From contig NZ_FMYI01000002.1 in assembly GCF_900096905.1 (NCBI RefSeq), forward strand, positions 1-64,000: 64,000 bases of DNA, read 5' to 3'. Under the pieces are notes generated by a model, which was not told the origin of the DNA, ran no database searches, and saw only the letters and a program-made list of their open reading frames with translations. This document shows, piece after piece, positions 15,287 to 23,520 of this stretch. This DNA is from Pelagirhabdus alkalitolerans (GTDB taxonomy: Bacteria; Bacillota; Bacilli; Bacillales; Amphibacillaceae). The position numbers and the translations under genes are program-made. Numbering within the stretch: the stretch's first letter is position 1; each line of letters starts with the position of its first letter.

Positions 15287-16304
15287 CAGAGACCACTTCC
15301 TTGTTAGCTTTTTGTTTATGTTTAACAAAAGGCATTAAGTCGCGTAGCTCTTTACCCACCTTTTCAATTAAATGATCGTTTTCTTTAGCATTAATGGCAT
15401 TAAATTGTGGACGATTCGCTTGATTTTCAAGGATCCAATCTTTCGCAAATTTACCTGTTTGAATATCGGTTAGGACATCTTTCATGCGTGCTTTTGTTTC
15501 TTCATTGACAACACGTGGACCGCTGACAAAGTCACCCCATTGAGCTGTATCAGAAATAGAGTATCTCATGCCCTCAAGGCCACCTTCATACATAAGGTCA
15601 ACAATTAATTTCAGTTCGTGTAGACACTCAAAGTAGGCAACTTCAGGTTGATAGCCTGCTTCTGTCAATGTTTCAAAACCAGCTTTCACAAGGCTTGTTG
15701 CACCACCACATAGAACAGCTTGTTCACCGAATAGGTCTGTTTCTGTTTCCTCTTGGAAACTTGTTTCTAAGATTCCAGCACGACCTGCACCAATTCCTTT
15801 TGCATAGGCAAGTGCCACATCTTTTGCTTTACCTGTGTAATCTTGATAAATACCATATAGAGCTGGAACACCAGCACCTTCTTCAAATGTACGTCTAACG
15901 AGGTGACCAGGGCCTTTAGGTGCCACTAGGAAAACATCAACATCTTCAGGTGGTTGGATTTGGCTGAAATGAATGTTAAAACCATGTGCAAATACGAGTG
16001 CATTACCTGATTCAAGGTTATCTTTAATATGTTCTTCATAAATAGTGGGTTGATATTCATCAGGAAGTAAAATCATGATTACATCAGCTGCTTTTGACGC
16101 TTCGCTAACTGTTTTCACTTCTACACCATCTTCAACAGCTTTATCCCACGATTTACCTTTTCTCAAACCAACAACAACATCAAAACCACTTTCTTTTAAG
16201 TTAAGTGCATGGGCATGTCCTTGTGAACCATATCCAATAATCGCAACTTTCTTTTCTTTTAATACATCCTCATTAATTTGTTTGTTATATACGACTTCTG
16301 CCAT
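15273..16304 (-). CDS. ilvC: Ketol-acid reductoisomerase
   Basis: This 343-residue class I enzyme has the NADPH-binding GYGSQGHAHALNLKESG (with the Arg-Lys pair in GLRKGKSW that selects NADPH), the metal site EETETDLFGEQAVLCGG, and HELKLIVDLMYEGG. It converts acetolactate or acetohydroxybutyrate to the dihydroxy acids of valine and isoleucine synthesis. The dihydroxyacid dehydratase gene ilvD, the next enzyme, is not in this operon. ATG 16304 follows GAAAGGAAG. Confidence 0.97.
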   Translation of the reverse strand: MAEVVYNKQINEDVLKEKKVAIIGYGSQGHAHALNLKESGFDVVVGLRKGKSWDKAVEDGVEVKTVSEASKAADVIMILLPDEYQPTIYEEHIKDNLESGNALVFAHGFNIHFSQIQPPEDVDVFLVAPKGPGHLVRRTFEEGAGVPALYGIYQDYTGKAKDVALAYAKGIGAGRAGILETSFQEETETDLFGEQAVLCGGATSLVKAGFETLTEAGYQPEVAYFECLHELKLIVDLMYEGGLEGMRYSISDTAQWGDFVSGPRVVNEETKARMKDVLTDIQTGKFAKDWILENQANRPQFNAINAKENDHLIEKVGKELRDLMPFVKHKQKANKEVVSDDSN

Positions 16305-16371
16305 TTTAATCTTCCTTTCGATTTTAAATTATATAGTAAAATGAATTTTACTTACGTTTTTTTAGTACTTC

Positions 16372-16896
16372 TTAGTGTAATAATGAAAAAGGTGATTGAT
16401 CTTGACCACTTTGAGGTTGTTGACCTCTTAAGAAGGCCGTCAAGCCAGTACGAGCAATATCTTTAATGCCATATGGGCGTAATAAATCAATCAACGCTTC
16501 AACTTTTTCTGATTTTCCAGTGACTTGAATTGAGATTGTATCTTTGCTGACATCGATCACAGATGCTCTAAATGGTTCAATAATACCTTGAATCTCTGAA
16601 CGAAGCTGAGAATTGCTTGTAATCTTGATCAAGGCAAGTTCTCTTGCTACAATCGCCTTATCTGTAATGTCAGATACTTTAATCACATCAATTTGTTTAT
16701 TTAATTGCTTAGTCACTTGTTCTAATTTTTGATAGTCTTCAACATCAACAACAAAGGTTATTTTTGACTCACCCTCTTGTTCGGTGCGTCCAACACTAAT
16801 GCTTTCAATGTTGAATTGTCTTTTTTGTAAGAGGCCTGTAATTCTGTTTAATACACCACTTCGGTTTCTCACTTTAGCTGTAATTATACGTTTCAT
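16372..16896 (-). CDS. ilvN: Acetolactate synthase small (regulatory) subunit
   Basis: The 174-residue subunit has an N-terminal ACT domain (residues 3-75, RNRSGVLNRITGLLQKRQFN at its start, where valine binds in the family) and the conserved C-terminal domain with LLRPYGIKDIARTGLTA. It modulates the catalytic subunit IlvB and confers valine feedback inhibition. The gene overlaps ilvB by 4 bases. It is called ilvH in B. subtilis. Confidence 0.95.
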   Translation of the reverse strand: MKRIITAKVRNRSGVLNRITGLLQKRQFNIESISVGRTEQEGESKITFVVDVEDYQKLEQVTKQLNKQIDVIKVSDITDKAIVARELALIKITSNSQLRSEIQGIIEPFRASVIDVSKDTISIQVTGKSEKVEALIDLLRPYGIKDIARTGLTAFLRGQQPQSGQDQSPFSLLH

Positions 16897-18614
16897 GGTT
16901 TCACTCCTATCATTTCATGAATCCCTTTGCCCGGCGCGATCATCGGATAAACATTTTCTTGTTGAAGAACGCGTGCATCAATTAAAACCGGACCATCATG
17001 GGCTAGAAGTTCGGGTAGTTGCTGGTCGAAATCTTCAGGATTTTCAATTTTAACCCCTTTAATTTCATAAGACTCAGCTAATTTAACGAAATCAGGTTGA
17101 ATACTGAAAATAGATTCTGAGTAGCGTTCTGAATAAAATTTCTCTTGCCACTGGCGAACCATACCAAGCGCTTCATTGTTCACGATGATGACTTTAACCG
17201 GTAATCTGCGCTCTTGTAAGATGGATAGTTCTTGTAGTGTCATCTGGAATCCACCATCTCCAACAATTGCAACAACAAGTTCATCCGGTGCCGCCAATTG
17301 AGCGCCAATGGAAGAAGGGAAGCCAAAGCCCATTGTGCCAAGTCCACCTGAAGTCACCCAGCGGTTAGGACGATTGAATTTATAATATTGTGCTGACCAC
17401 ATTTGATGTTGACCAACATCAGTCGTCACAATTGCTTCACCGTTTGTTTCCTTAAAGACTTTGTCAATAACAGACTGACCAATCATAAATTCATCTGGCT
17501 CGTTGTACCAAAGTGGGTACTCTTTCTTGTTAGCAAATAGTGTCTGACGCCACTCACTAAAATCGGGTGTCTCTGTGATGAATTTCTTCATTAAACCTAG
17601 TGCATGTTTTGCATCGCCAACAACTGGAATGTGCGTATTCACATTTTTACCGATTTCTGCAGGATCGATGTCAATATGGGCAACAATAGCAGATGGTGCG
17701 AAATGGTCTAAGTTTCCAGTCAAGCGATCATCAAAACGTGCACCAATGTTAATTAACATATCTGTTTCGTACATGGCTTGGTTCGCTGTATAAGTGCCGT
17801 GCATACCACCCATTCCAAGGAACAATTCATGTTCGCCAGGGAATGTTCCTAGGCCAAGCAATGTGTTAACTACAGGAATTTGATGTGTTTCAGCAAATTC
17901 AATTAATTCTTCACTTGCTTCTGCGAATTGAACCCCGGCACCAGCTAATATGACTGGTTTATTTGCGCTTAATAATGCTTCTTTAAGCTTTTTAACTTGA
18001 ACTGGATTCGGTTTGATTGTTGGTTGATAGCCGGGTAGGTCAAACTCTGAATCGTAAGAATCAGCACAAGGATTTGCTGCAATATCTTTCGGGATATCAA
18101 TTAATACAGGGCCTTTCCGTCCAGTTGTTGCAATATGAAAAGCCTCTTTAATGACTCTTGGTAGATCACTGATATCTCTAACTTGATAATTATGCTTTGT
18201 AATTGGTGTTGTAATACCCATCACATCTGCTTCTTGAAACGCATCTGTTCCGATTACCCCTTGATTAACTTGGCCTGTAAATATGACAAGAGGTAATGAA
18301 TCAATCATGGCATCTGCAATACCCGTTACAAGGTTTGTTGCACCAGGACCTGATGTTGCAATAACAACGCCGGGTTTTCCAGAAACACGTGCATAACCTT
18401 CAGCTGCGTGAATGGAACCTTGTTCGTGTCTTGCTAATACTTGATTGAAATGCTGTTTCTTTTTAAATAAGGCATCAAATATGGGAAGAACAGCACCTCC
18501 AGGATAGCCGAAAAGCGTGTCGACATTAGCATCAATTAGTGATTCAATTAATAGTTCTGCTCCTGTTTTGGGTGCGTGGGTAACGGTTTTGTGTTCATGT
18601 CTTGTTTTTGCCAA
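16893..18614 (-). CDS. ilvB: Acetolactate synthase catalytic subunit
   Basis: The 573-residue thiamine-diphosphate enzyme shows the N-terminal domain with the catalytic Glu (LARHEQGSIHAAEGYAR), the central FAD/Rossmann-like domain and the C-terminal ThDP motif GDGGFQM...LPVKVIIVNN. It forms acetolactate from pyruvate, the entry to valine and leucine synthesis. The first gene of the operon, it follows a long leader with a T-box riboswitch and begins at ATG 18614 after AGGAGGGATT. Confidence 0.97.
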   Translation of the reverse strand: MAKTRHEHKTVTHAPKTGAELLIESLIDANVDTLFGYPGGAVLPIFDALFKKKQHFNQVLARHEQGSIHAAEGYARVSGKPGVVIATSGPGATNLVTGIADAMIDSLPLVIFTGQVNQGVIGTDAFQEADVMGITTPITKHNYQVRDISDLPRVIKEAFHIATTGRKGPVLIDIPKDIAANPCADSYDSEFDLPGYQPTIKPNPVQVKKLKEALLSANKPVILAGAGVQFAEASEELIEFAETHQIPVVNTLLGLGTFPGEHELFLGMGGMHGTYTANQAMYETDMLINIGARFDDRLTGNLDHFAPSAIVAHIDIDPAEIGKNVNTHIPVVGDAKHALGLMKKFITETPDFSEWRQTLFANKKEYPLWYNEPDEFMIGQSVIDKVFKETNGEAIVTTDVGQHQMWSAQYYKFNRPNRWVTSGGLGTMGFGFPSSIGAQLAAPDELVVAIVGDGGFQMTLQELSILQERRLPVKVIIVNNEALGMVRQWQEKFYSERYSESIFSIQPDFVKLAESYEIKGVKIENPEDFDQQLPELLAHDGPVLIDARVLQQENVYPMIAPGKGIHEMIGVKP

Positions 18615-18734
18615 TTTAATCCCTCCTAAATTTTTAAAACGATGTGAAGTGTCTTAATCATATGTGATGCCTTCTATTAAATATAACTTGAACAAATCGA
18701 CTGAATGGATTGTTTCAAGTCTTTTTAGATGATT

Positions 18735-19042
18735 AAAAAAGACCTTCTCTCTCTACGTAATCTGCACTTTAGCAGAATTACAAGGGAGAAAAGGTCTTTA
18801 CTTTTCACGGTACCACCCTGATTCATTGTATTTTCACAAATACAATCTCATGAGCTAGTCTACACTAGCTCTCTTTTAATAACGAGTCCATTGCACAAGA
18901 CCCGGTTGAATCTAAAGAGGAATTTGATTCCTGTTCAACTCAACACTCCAAGACGACGTCAGAATAAGGTGTATTTCCGGGCTTCCAGCAACCCCGGCTC
19001 TCTGTAAATACGCATCACTTATACTTTTTATCTCATCATCGA
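18735..19042 (-). promoter_or_regulatory. T-box riboswitch upstream of ilvB
   Basis: Read on the minus strand, the leader contains the conserved T-box sequence AGGGTGGTACCG (18819-18808), which pairs with the acceptor end of uncharged tRNA. It is followed by a long terminator hairpin (18799-18735; AAAGACCTT and AAGGTCTTTTTT as outer arms). A Stem I-like structure lies at about 18960-19042. Family and gene context suggest a leucine or other branched-chain tRNA. I could not place the specifier codon with certainty. Confidence 0.9.
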
Positions 19043-19069
19043 TTTAATTTATTGTGTTTTAGTAGAATG

Positions 19070-19188
19070 ATAATTCTGAAAATTGACCAGCTAAAAGTGC
19101 TAATCAATATTTAATATGTTGGTTGACGATAATAATACAATCATTTTCAGAAATGGTCAACAGGTTTAGTGAAAATTTTCTGATTTTT
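19070..19188 (-). promoter_or_regulatory. ilvB promoter with three CodY-like boxes
   Basis: On the minus strand TTGACC (19160-19155), a 17-bp spacer and TATTAT (19137-19132) form the promoter. Three sequences resembling the CodY box AATTTTCWGAAAATT lie around it: 19070-19084 (12 of 15 matches), 19142-19156 (11 of 15, overlapping the -35) and 19174-19188 (12 of 15). CodY represses ilv-leu genes in B. subtilis when GTP and branched-chain amino acids are high. Control by CodY here is inferred from motif matches counted by eye. Confidence 0.7.
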
Positions 19189-19295
19189 TGTATTTCTTTT
19201 AAAAATCAAATGATTAAGAAAAGAAATAGGTATCATGTTATGATCTTTAGTAGATGAATCTACATCAAATGTTTATTAAAGAAAGGTGGCTGAAA

Positions 19296-19766
19296 GTGAA
19301 GACACTAGCGATTTTGCCTTGTGGTAAACGTAAAATTTGGGACAAATATCCGTATCATGGCTCAGCGAAAGTGAAAGATGTTTACATTGGCAACCTGCAT
19401 CGATTGACGAGGGGCTATGCAGAACAATTTGCCACAGACTGGGTTATTTTATCAGCAAAACACGGATTTCGTTCTCGAAATGAGATCATAAAAGAAAATT
19501 ACGATCTCACATTTGGAATGAAAAATGATGGGATCATATCAAATGAAGCTTTAAAAAAACAGATTAAAGAAAAGCAACTCGATCAATATGACAAGTGGAT
19601 TGTGCTCACAGGTCAAAAACATTTGAATGTACTCAGACAAATCGTCGACCTAAAAAAGCTAAACACACCGTTGCTTGGGACGCGAGGAATAGGGGATATG
19701 CAAAAACGATTAAAATGCGCTATAGATAACAAACGGCCGTTGCCTAATCAATATTTAGAGAAATAA
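19296..19766 (+). CDS. DUF6884-like protein of unknown function
   Basis: GTG 19296 is used because AAAGGTGG lies 6 bases before it. The 156-residue product opens with a small beta-alpha unit (LAILPCGKRKIWDKYP) and contains YIGNLHRLTRGYA and WVILSAKHGF. The CG(K)K-x-(I/L)W and ILSAKHG motifs match a family I recall as DUF6884. There is no signal peptide or membrane segment. The gene is convergent with the next one and overlaps its end by 12 bases. The function is unknown. Confidence 0.6.
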   Translation: MKTLAILPCGKRKIWDKYPYHGSAKVKDVYIGNLHRLTRGYAEQFATDWVILSAKHGFRSRNEIIKENYDLTFGMKNDGIISNEALKKQIKEKQLDQYDKWIVLTGQKHLNVLRQIVDLKKLNTPLLGTRGIGDMQKRLKCAIDNKRPLPNQYLEK

Positions 19767-20057
19767 GTTGGTTTTTATTTGTGTTTGAACAGCTTCTTTA
19801 AAGTGTTTTGGGTTTTCGTAAGTGTTAAAGGTGAGGACACCACTTGCTGTGTAAAGGTAAAACAAATAAAGAGAAGATGATAGATGTCTATAGCTAATGT
19901 CATAAATTTGAGTCAATGGGTAATGTTTATCTCGAACAATCAATTCATTTGGTTTCAATATAATAGAATAGTATGTGGTGTTTTGTTTAATCTGACCATG
20001 TTGAATCACACGTTCAGTTTGGCTATAATTTAATTGCATAATCGTATCTGAAGACAT
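19755..20057 (-). CDS. Small protein with a PH-like beta-rich fold, unknown function
   Basis: ATG 20057 has GAAAGG 9 bases upstream and gives 100 residues; an in-frame ATG three codons earlier abuts the ribosome site. The alternation of strands in TTYYSIILKPNELIVRDKHY and LTQIYDISYR, with a final amphipathic helix (ENPKHFKEAVQTQI), looks like a short bacterial PH domain. I do not recognise a named family. It is divergent from the oxidoreductase gene at 20133 and tail-to-tail with the DUF6884-like gene. Confidence 0.5.
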   Translation of the reverse strand: MSSDTIMQLNYSQTERVIQHGQIKQNTTYYSIILKPNELIVRDKHYPLTQIYDISYRHLSSSLYLFYLYTASGVLTFNTYENPKHFKEAVQTQIKTNLFL

Positions 20058-20132
20058 AGATTTCATCCTTTCTACAATTTATTATGGATGAAACACATTT
20101 AATCTTCAATAGATAACGAAAGGAGAATGAAG

Positions 20133-21110
20133 ATGAAGGCTTACGTGCATAAAGGCGAGTCATACATGTTCGATCAAATCGAGCAGCCTCGTGTTCGAGA
20201 AAATCAAGTGTTAGTGAAAATGAAAAGTGTTGGTTTAAACCGACGTGATCTAATGATAAAAAATAAAAGAGGCAAGCATCCAGAACCACTTGTTTTAGGA
20301 TCAGATGGATCTGGTATTGTCGAAGCTGTTGGTGATGACGTCACTCGATTTAAAAAAGGTGACGCCGTGATGGTGAATCCTGGTATGGGATGGCTTGAGA
20401 ATAGTATCACTTCACCAGACACTCTACAAATTGTTGGTCTTCCGGATCATGGAACATTTAGCGAGTATTACTGTGTAGACAGTGATTATTTAGAGCTAAA
20501 GCCCGATCATTTAAGTTTTGAGGAAGCATCTGTATTTAGTTTGGCTGGTTTAACAGCATATCGGGCGATGTTTACAAAAGGTGAATTAAAAAAAGATGAG
20601 ACCGTGTTTATACCAGGTGCAGGAAGCGGCGTTGCTACGTATTTAATTCAATTTGCTAAAGCACTTGGTGCACGAGTCATTGTCACCTCAAGGTCAGAAG
20701 ATAAATGTTCAAAAGCTGAAAAAATTGGTGCTGATTTATGTATTGATACAAACACTGATTGGAAGGAAGTTTTAAAGAATGAAACCGTTGATTTAGTTAT
20801 TGATAGTGTAGGGGAAGCAACATTTAATCGGTCATTAGCTGTTTTAAAAAAAGGAGGGCGCCTTGTTACATTTGGTGCCACAACTGACGATGTCGTCTCA
20901 TTTAATGTGAGAACCTTCTTTTATCAACAACAACAAATTCTCGGTTCGACTTTAGGTAGTGTTGAAGAGCTAAAAGAAATGATCGAATTTGTTAACGTGC
21001 ATCAAATTCATCCGGTTATTGATCAAGTTTTCTCATTTGATGAGATGGACCAAGCTTTTAATTACTTAGACCAAGGTAAGCAATTCGGAAAAATTGCTGT
21101 CAAATTTTAA
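20133..21110 (+). CDS. Zinc-independent medium-chain oxidoreductase (YogA-like)
   Basis: The 325-residue protein is a medium-chain dehydrogenase/reductase. It has the GroES-like domain with VLGSDGSGIVEAVGDDV and the NAD(P)-binding loop in PGAGSGVATYLIQFAKALGA. The catalytic-zinc Cys of true alcohol dehydrogenases is replaced by Asp or Arg (NRRDLMIKNKRG) and the structural-zinc cysteines are absent, as in quinone reductases and B. subtilis YogA. The second ATG (20133) is preferred: AGGAG at 20121-20125 is 7 bases away, against 1 base for ATG 20127. Substrate unknown. Confidence 0.8.
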   Translation: MKAYVHKGESYMFDQIEQPRVRENQVLVKMKSVGLNRRDLMIKNKRGKHPEPLVLGSDGSGIVEAVGDDVTRFKKGDAVMVNPGMGWLENSITSPDTLQIVGLPDHGTFSEYYCVDSDYLELKPDHLSFEEASVFSLAGLTAYRAMFTKGELKKDETVFIPGAGSGVATYLIQFAKALGARVIVTSRSEDKCSKAEKIGADLCIDTNTDWKEVLKNETVDLVIDSVGEATFNRSLAVLKKGGRLVTFGATTDDVVSFNVRTFFYQQQQILGSTLGSVEELKEMIEFVNVHQIHPVIDQVFSFDEMDQAFNYLDQGKQFGKIAVKF

Positions 21111-21118
21111 AATAGCTT

Positions 21119-21155
21119 AAAGGGTGAGCGACTTTTTCGGGTGGCTCACCCTTTT
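21119..21155. terminator. Bidirectional terminator overlapping the end of spoVAE
   Basis: AAAGGGTGAGC (21119-21129) pairs with GCTCACCCTTTT (21144-21155). It ends the oxidoreductase gene on the plus strand. On the minus strand its right arm overlaps the last codons of spoVAE. Confidence 0.88.
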
Positions 21156-21496
21156 GGTTTAAATAAGATAGCTCCAATCATACCGAAAATAATGGCAGCA
21201 GATATACCCGCACTTGTTACCTCAAACATACCAGTCACGACACCAATAAGGCCGTTTTTTTCAACCTCAGTCCAGGCCCCGTGCACAAGCGCATTACCGA
21301 AACTTGTGATGGGAACAGTTGCACCGGCTCCTGCAAAATCAATTAATGGCTCATAAAGGCCAACGCCATCTAACACAGCACCGAGTACAACGAGTATGCT
21401 TAATGTTGCACCAGGGGTTTGTTTAAAGATATCCATAATGAGTTGTCCAATGACACAAATGAGACCACCCACGATAAAAGCCCATAAAAATACCAT
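21146..21496 (-). CDS. spoVAE: Stage V sporulation protein AE (SpoVAEb type)
   Basis: The 116-residue, largely hydrophobic protein has about four membrane segments and the family motifs VGGLICVIGQLIMD and FAGAGATVPITSFGNAL. SpoVA proteins form the inner-membrane channel of the forespore and spore that moves dipicolinic acid and calcium. ATG 21496 has AAGGAGCG upstream and overlaps the spoVAD stop by one base (TGATG). It is the last gene of the operon; no spoVAF or spoVAEa follows. Confidence 0.92.
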   Translation of the reverse strand: MVFLWAFIVGGLICVIGQLIMDIFKQTPGATLSILVVLGAVLDGVGLYEPLIDFAGAGATVPITSFGNALVHGAWTEVEKNGLIGVVTGMFEVTSAGISAAIIFGMIGAILFKPKG

Positions 21497-22506
21497 CACA
21501 AACTCGCTCCTTTTATTGAAACTGCATGTGCAATCGCTGGGATTGTCTGCTTTTGTAAAGCAGAAAGTGGAGAGAGAAGTGCACCTGTACCGATCATTAA
21601 GCATTGAGAAATTTCATTTGATCGGATCATATCGAGTAAATGACTGTATAAATAGAGACTCGAACAACCACTTCCACTTCCTCCTGCGAATACGTTTTGA
21701 TCGTCGTTATATATTGAAAGTCCACAATCAATAAAGGTTGATCGATCAATAGCAAAACCGTTATCTTCTAACATATCAAATAATATAGCTTGACCGATTT
21801 GACCAAGGTCGCCGGTTACTATGACATCATAATCGGTTAAACTTAAACCGAAGTCTTTAAGATGGGTGGTAATCGTATCATATGCAGCTGGTGCCATTGC
21901 AGCACCCATATTAAAAGGATCTGTCTGCTTGTAATCAGCAATCTTGCCGATCGTCGCCCGATTTATGATTGCATCTCCTTTTTGATGTGAGATTAAACCA
22001 AAACCAGCACCCGTTACCGTCCATTGACTAGTAGGCGGTTTTTGAGCACCGTATTCATTGGGATAGCGAAATTGTTTTTCAACAGCAGCATAGTGACTAG
22101 ACCCACCTGTGATAATACTTTCTGCTAGTTGAGCATTGATAAGAGCTGCACTAAGTGCAAGTGAACCTACAGTTGTAGCACAGGCGTTAAACAGACCAAT
22201 AAACGGAATCGAGTGTTTAGTTGCTGCAAAATTCGTAGGTGTCATTTGATTAATTAAGTCTCCACTAATAAATAAGTCAATTGCATCTTTTGTTTGTTTT
22301 TCCTTTCGTAATAGGATGTTAACGGCATCTTCAATCATACGTTGATGTCCTTTTTCATAACTGGATTGCTCCATATAAAGATCTCGATATAATAAATCAA
22401 TTTTGTGTGCGATTTTACTTTTTGCTTCAAAAGGGCCAGCGGTTGTAGCGGATGAGCGGATTGATGGTGTGTTCTCAAATTGCCAGCTTTGACGACTTAC
22501 TTTCAT
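21496..22506 (-). CDS. spoVAD: Stage V sporulation protein AD
   Basis: The 336-residue soluble protein has the thiolase-like fold typical of SpoVAD (NACATTVGSLALSAALINAQ, ITGGSSHYAAVEKQFR, FAGGSGSGCSSLYLYSHLL). SpoVAD binds dipicolinic acid directly in B. subtilis, and its length matches (about 338). The gene overlaps spoVAC by 4 bases and spoVAE by one base, so the three products are probably made in fixed ratio in the forespore. Confidence 0.95.
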   Translation of the reverse strand: MKVSRQSWQFENTPSIRSSATTAGPFEAKSKIAHKIDLLYRDLYMEQSSYEKGHQRMIEDAVNILLRKEKQTKDAIDLFISGDLINQMTPTNFAATKHSIPFIGLFNACATTVGSLALSAALINAQLAESIITGGSSHYAAVEKQFRYPNEYGAQKPPTSQWTVTGAGFGLISHQKGDAIINRATIGKIADYKQTDPFNMGAAMAPAAYDTITTHLKDFGLSLTDYDVIVTGDLGQIGQAILFDMLEDNGFAIDRSTFIDCGLSIYNDDQNVFAGGSGSGCSSLYLYSHLLDMIRSNEISQCLMIGTGALLSPLSALQKQTIPAIAHAVSIKGASL

Positions 22507-22952
22507 CCGATCACCCCTAGTTCAAGTAGTAGTGTTTTTATGATTGTAATTAAAAAGGCAGAAAATACACCGAAAAGAATAACAGATCCTGCTAATTTAA
22601 ACATATTCCCACCAACGCCTTGTACGAATCCTTCGCTTTTATGTTCAATGGCAGCTGATATAACCGCGTTTCCAAATCCGGTTACAGGGACTGCCGTTCC
22701 TGCTCCAGCAAATTGAGCAATTTTGTCATAATGACCGAATCCTGTCACGATCATTGTAAGAAAAATCAAAGTACTAACTGTTGGATCACCGGCAGTTTGT
22801 TCAGTAAAGTCAAAAAAGTACATGTAAAAAAAACTAATACCTTGACCGAATAGACAAATGCTTCCTCCAACAAAAAATGCACGTAAGCAGTTAAAGAGAA
22901 GGGGACGTTTCGGAGAGTGATTATAAACTTTATCGTTGTATGATTTAGACAT
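22503..22952 (-). CDS. spoVAC: Stage V sporulation protein AC
   Basis: ATG 22952 is chosen for its AATGGAG ribosome site and gives 149 residues. Four hydrophobic segments and the motifs FVGGSICLFGQGISF and FAGAGTAVPVTGFGNAV identify SpoVAC, the mechanosensitive channel component of the dipicolinate transporter in B. subtilis. It follows a lipoprotein gene by 16 bases, so the four genes are probably one transcript. Confidence 0.94.
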   Translation of the reverse strand: MSKSYNDKVYNHSPKRPLLFNCLRAFFVGGSICLFGQGISFFYMYFFDFTEQTAGDPTVSTLIFLTMIVTGFGHYDKIAQFAGAGTAVPVTGFGNAVISAAIEHKSEGFVQGVGGNMFKLAGSVILFGVFSAFLITIIKTLLLELGVIG

Positions 22953-22968
22953 CGTTCGAACTCCATTC

Positions 22969-23424
22969 TTAAGAATTAAATTGTTCACTCAATTGTTTGA
23001 ATAATTGATCGAATGTTTGTTTATCCGTAATATCTTCTTCTAATTTGGCTTTAAGTCGATCAATCTCTAAAAACATTTTGTAATCAGATGATACAGAGGG
23101 CTGGATGTCTGGAAATTGTGTTTTAAGATAAGAGGTAATATCAGCTTCAATCGCTTGTTCAGTAAATTGGTAAAAGGGAGATACTTGAATAGCGATTAAT
23201 TGTTCATTATTATTTGTAATACTCGTTAATTTTTCAACTTCGCTAAACTCCTTGGTGAGTAAATCATTTAATTCCATCTGAAGTGGATGTGAATAGTTAA
23301 TTTGCTTAACAGACTGAATATTTTCGTTATTCGCCTCAGCTTGCTCTTGTGATTGACATCCTGCCGTCATCATGACACCCATCATCATTATAAAAAGACA
23401 TCGATATATTTTATGTTTTTGCAA
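22969..23424 (-). CDS. Sporulation-associated lipoprotein, possibly YhcN/YlaJ family
   Basis: The best start is TTG 23424, 8 bases after AAAGAGG; a GTG three codons earlier overlaps the ribosome site. The 151-residue product has a lipoprotein signal ending in TAGC, then a charged region with low similarity to YhcN/YlaJ lipoproteins found in spore membranes. The position directly before spoVAC resembles spoVA operons in which a YhcN-like lipoprotein gene precedes spoVAC. Family membership is inferred mainly from that context. Confidence 0.6.
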   Translation of the reverse strand: MQKHKIYRCLFIMMMGVMMTAGCQSQEQAEANNENIQSVKQINYSHPLQMELNDLLTKEFSEVEKLTSITNNNEQLIAIQVSPFYQFTEQAIEADITSYLKTQFPDIQPSVSSDYKMFLEIDRLKAKLEEDITDKQTFDQLFKQLSEQFNS

Positions 23425-23473
23425 TAGTCTCACCTCTTTTTAGGTAGTATTTCTAGAAAATGTGAGACTATAC

Positions 23474-23515
23474 AAAAAAACGATCAAACATGGATAACTA
23501 ATGTTTGATCGTTTT
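23474..23515 (-). terminator. Terminator of the lepB-HtrA-lipoprotein operon
   Basis: The arms AAACGATCAAACAT (23478-23491) and ATGTTTGATCGTTTT (23501-23515) pair perfectly around a 9-base loop. On the minus strand the hairpin is followed by a T-run (the A-run at 23474-23480). Confidence 0.9.
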
Positions 23516-23520
23516 AATGA

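Noticed and set aside
22480..22716. Plus-strand frame opposite spoVAC
   Set aside because: It is a shadow of the membrane-protein coding sequence and has no ribosome site.
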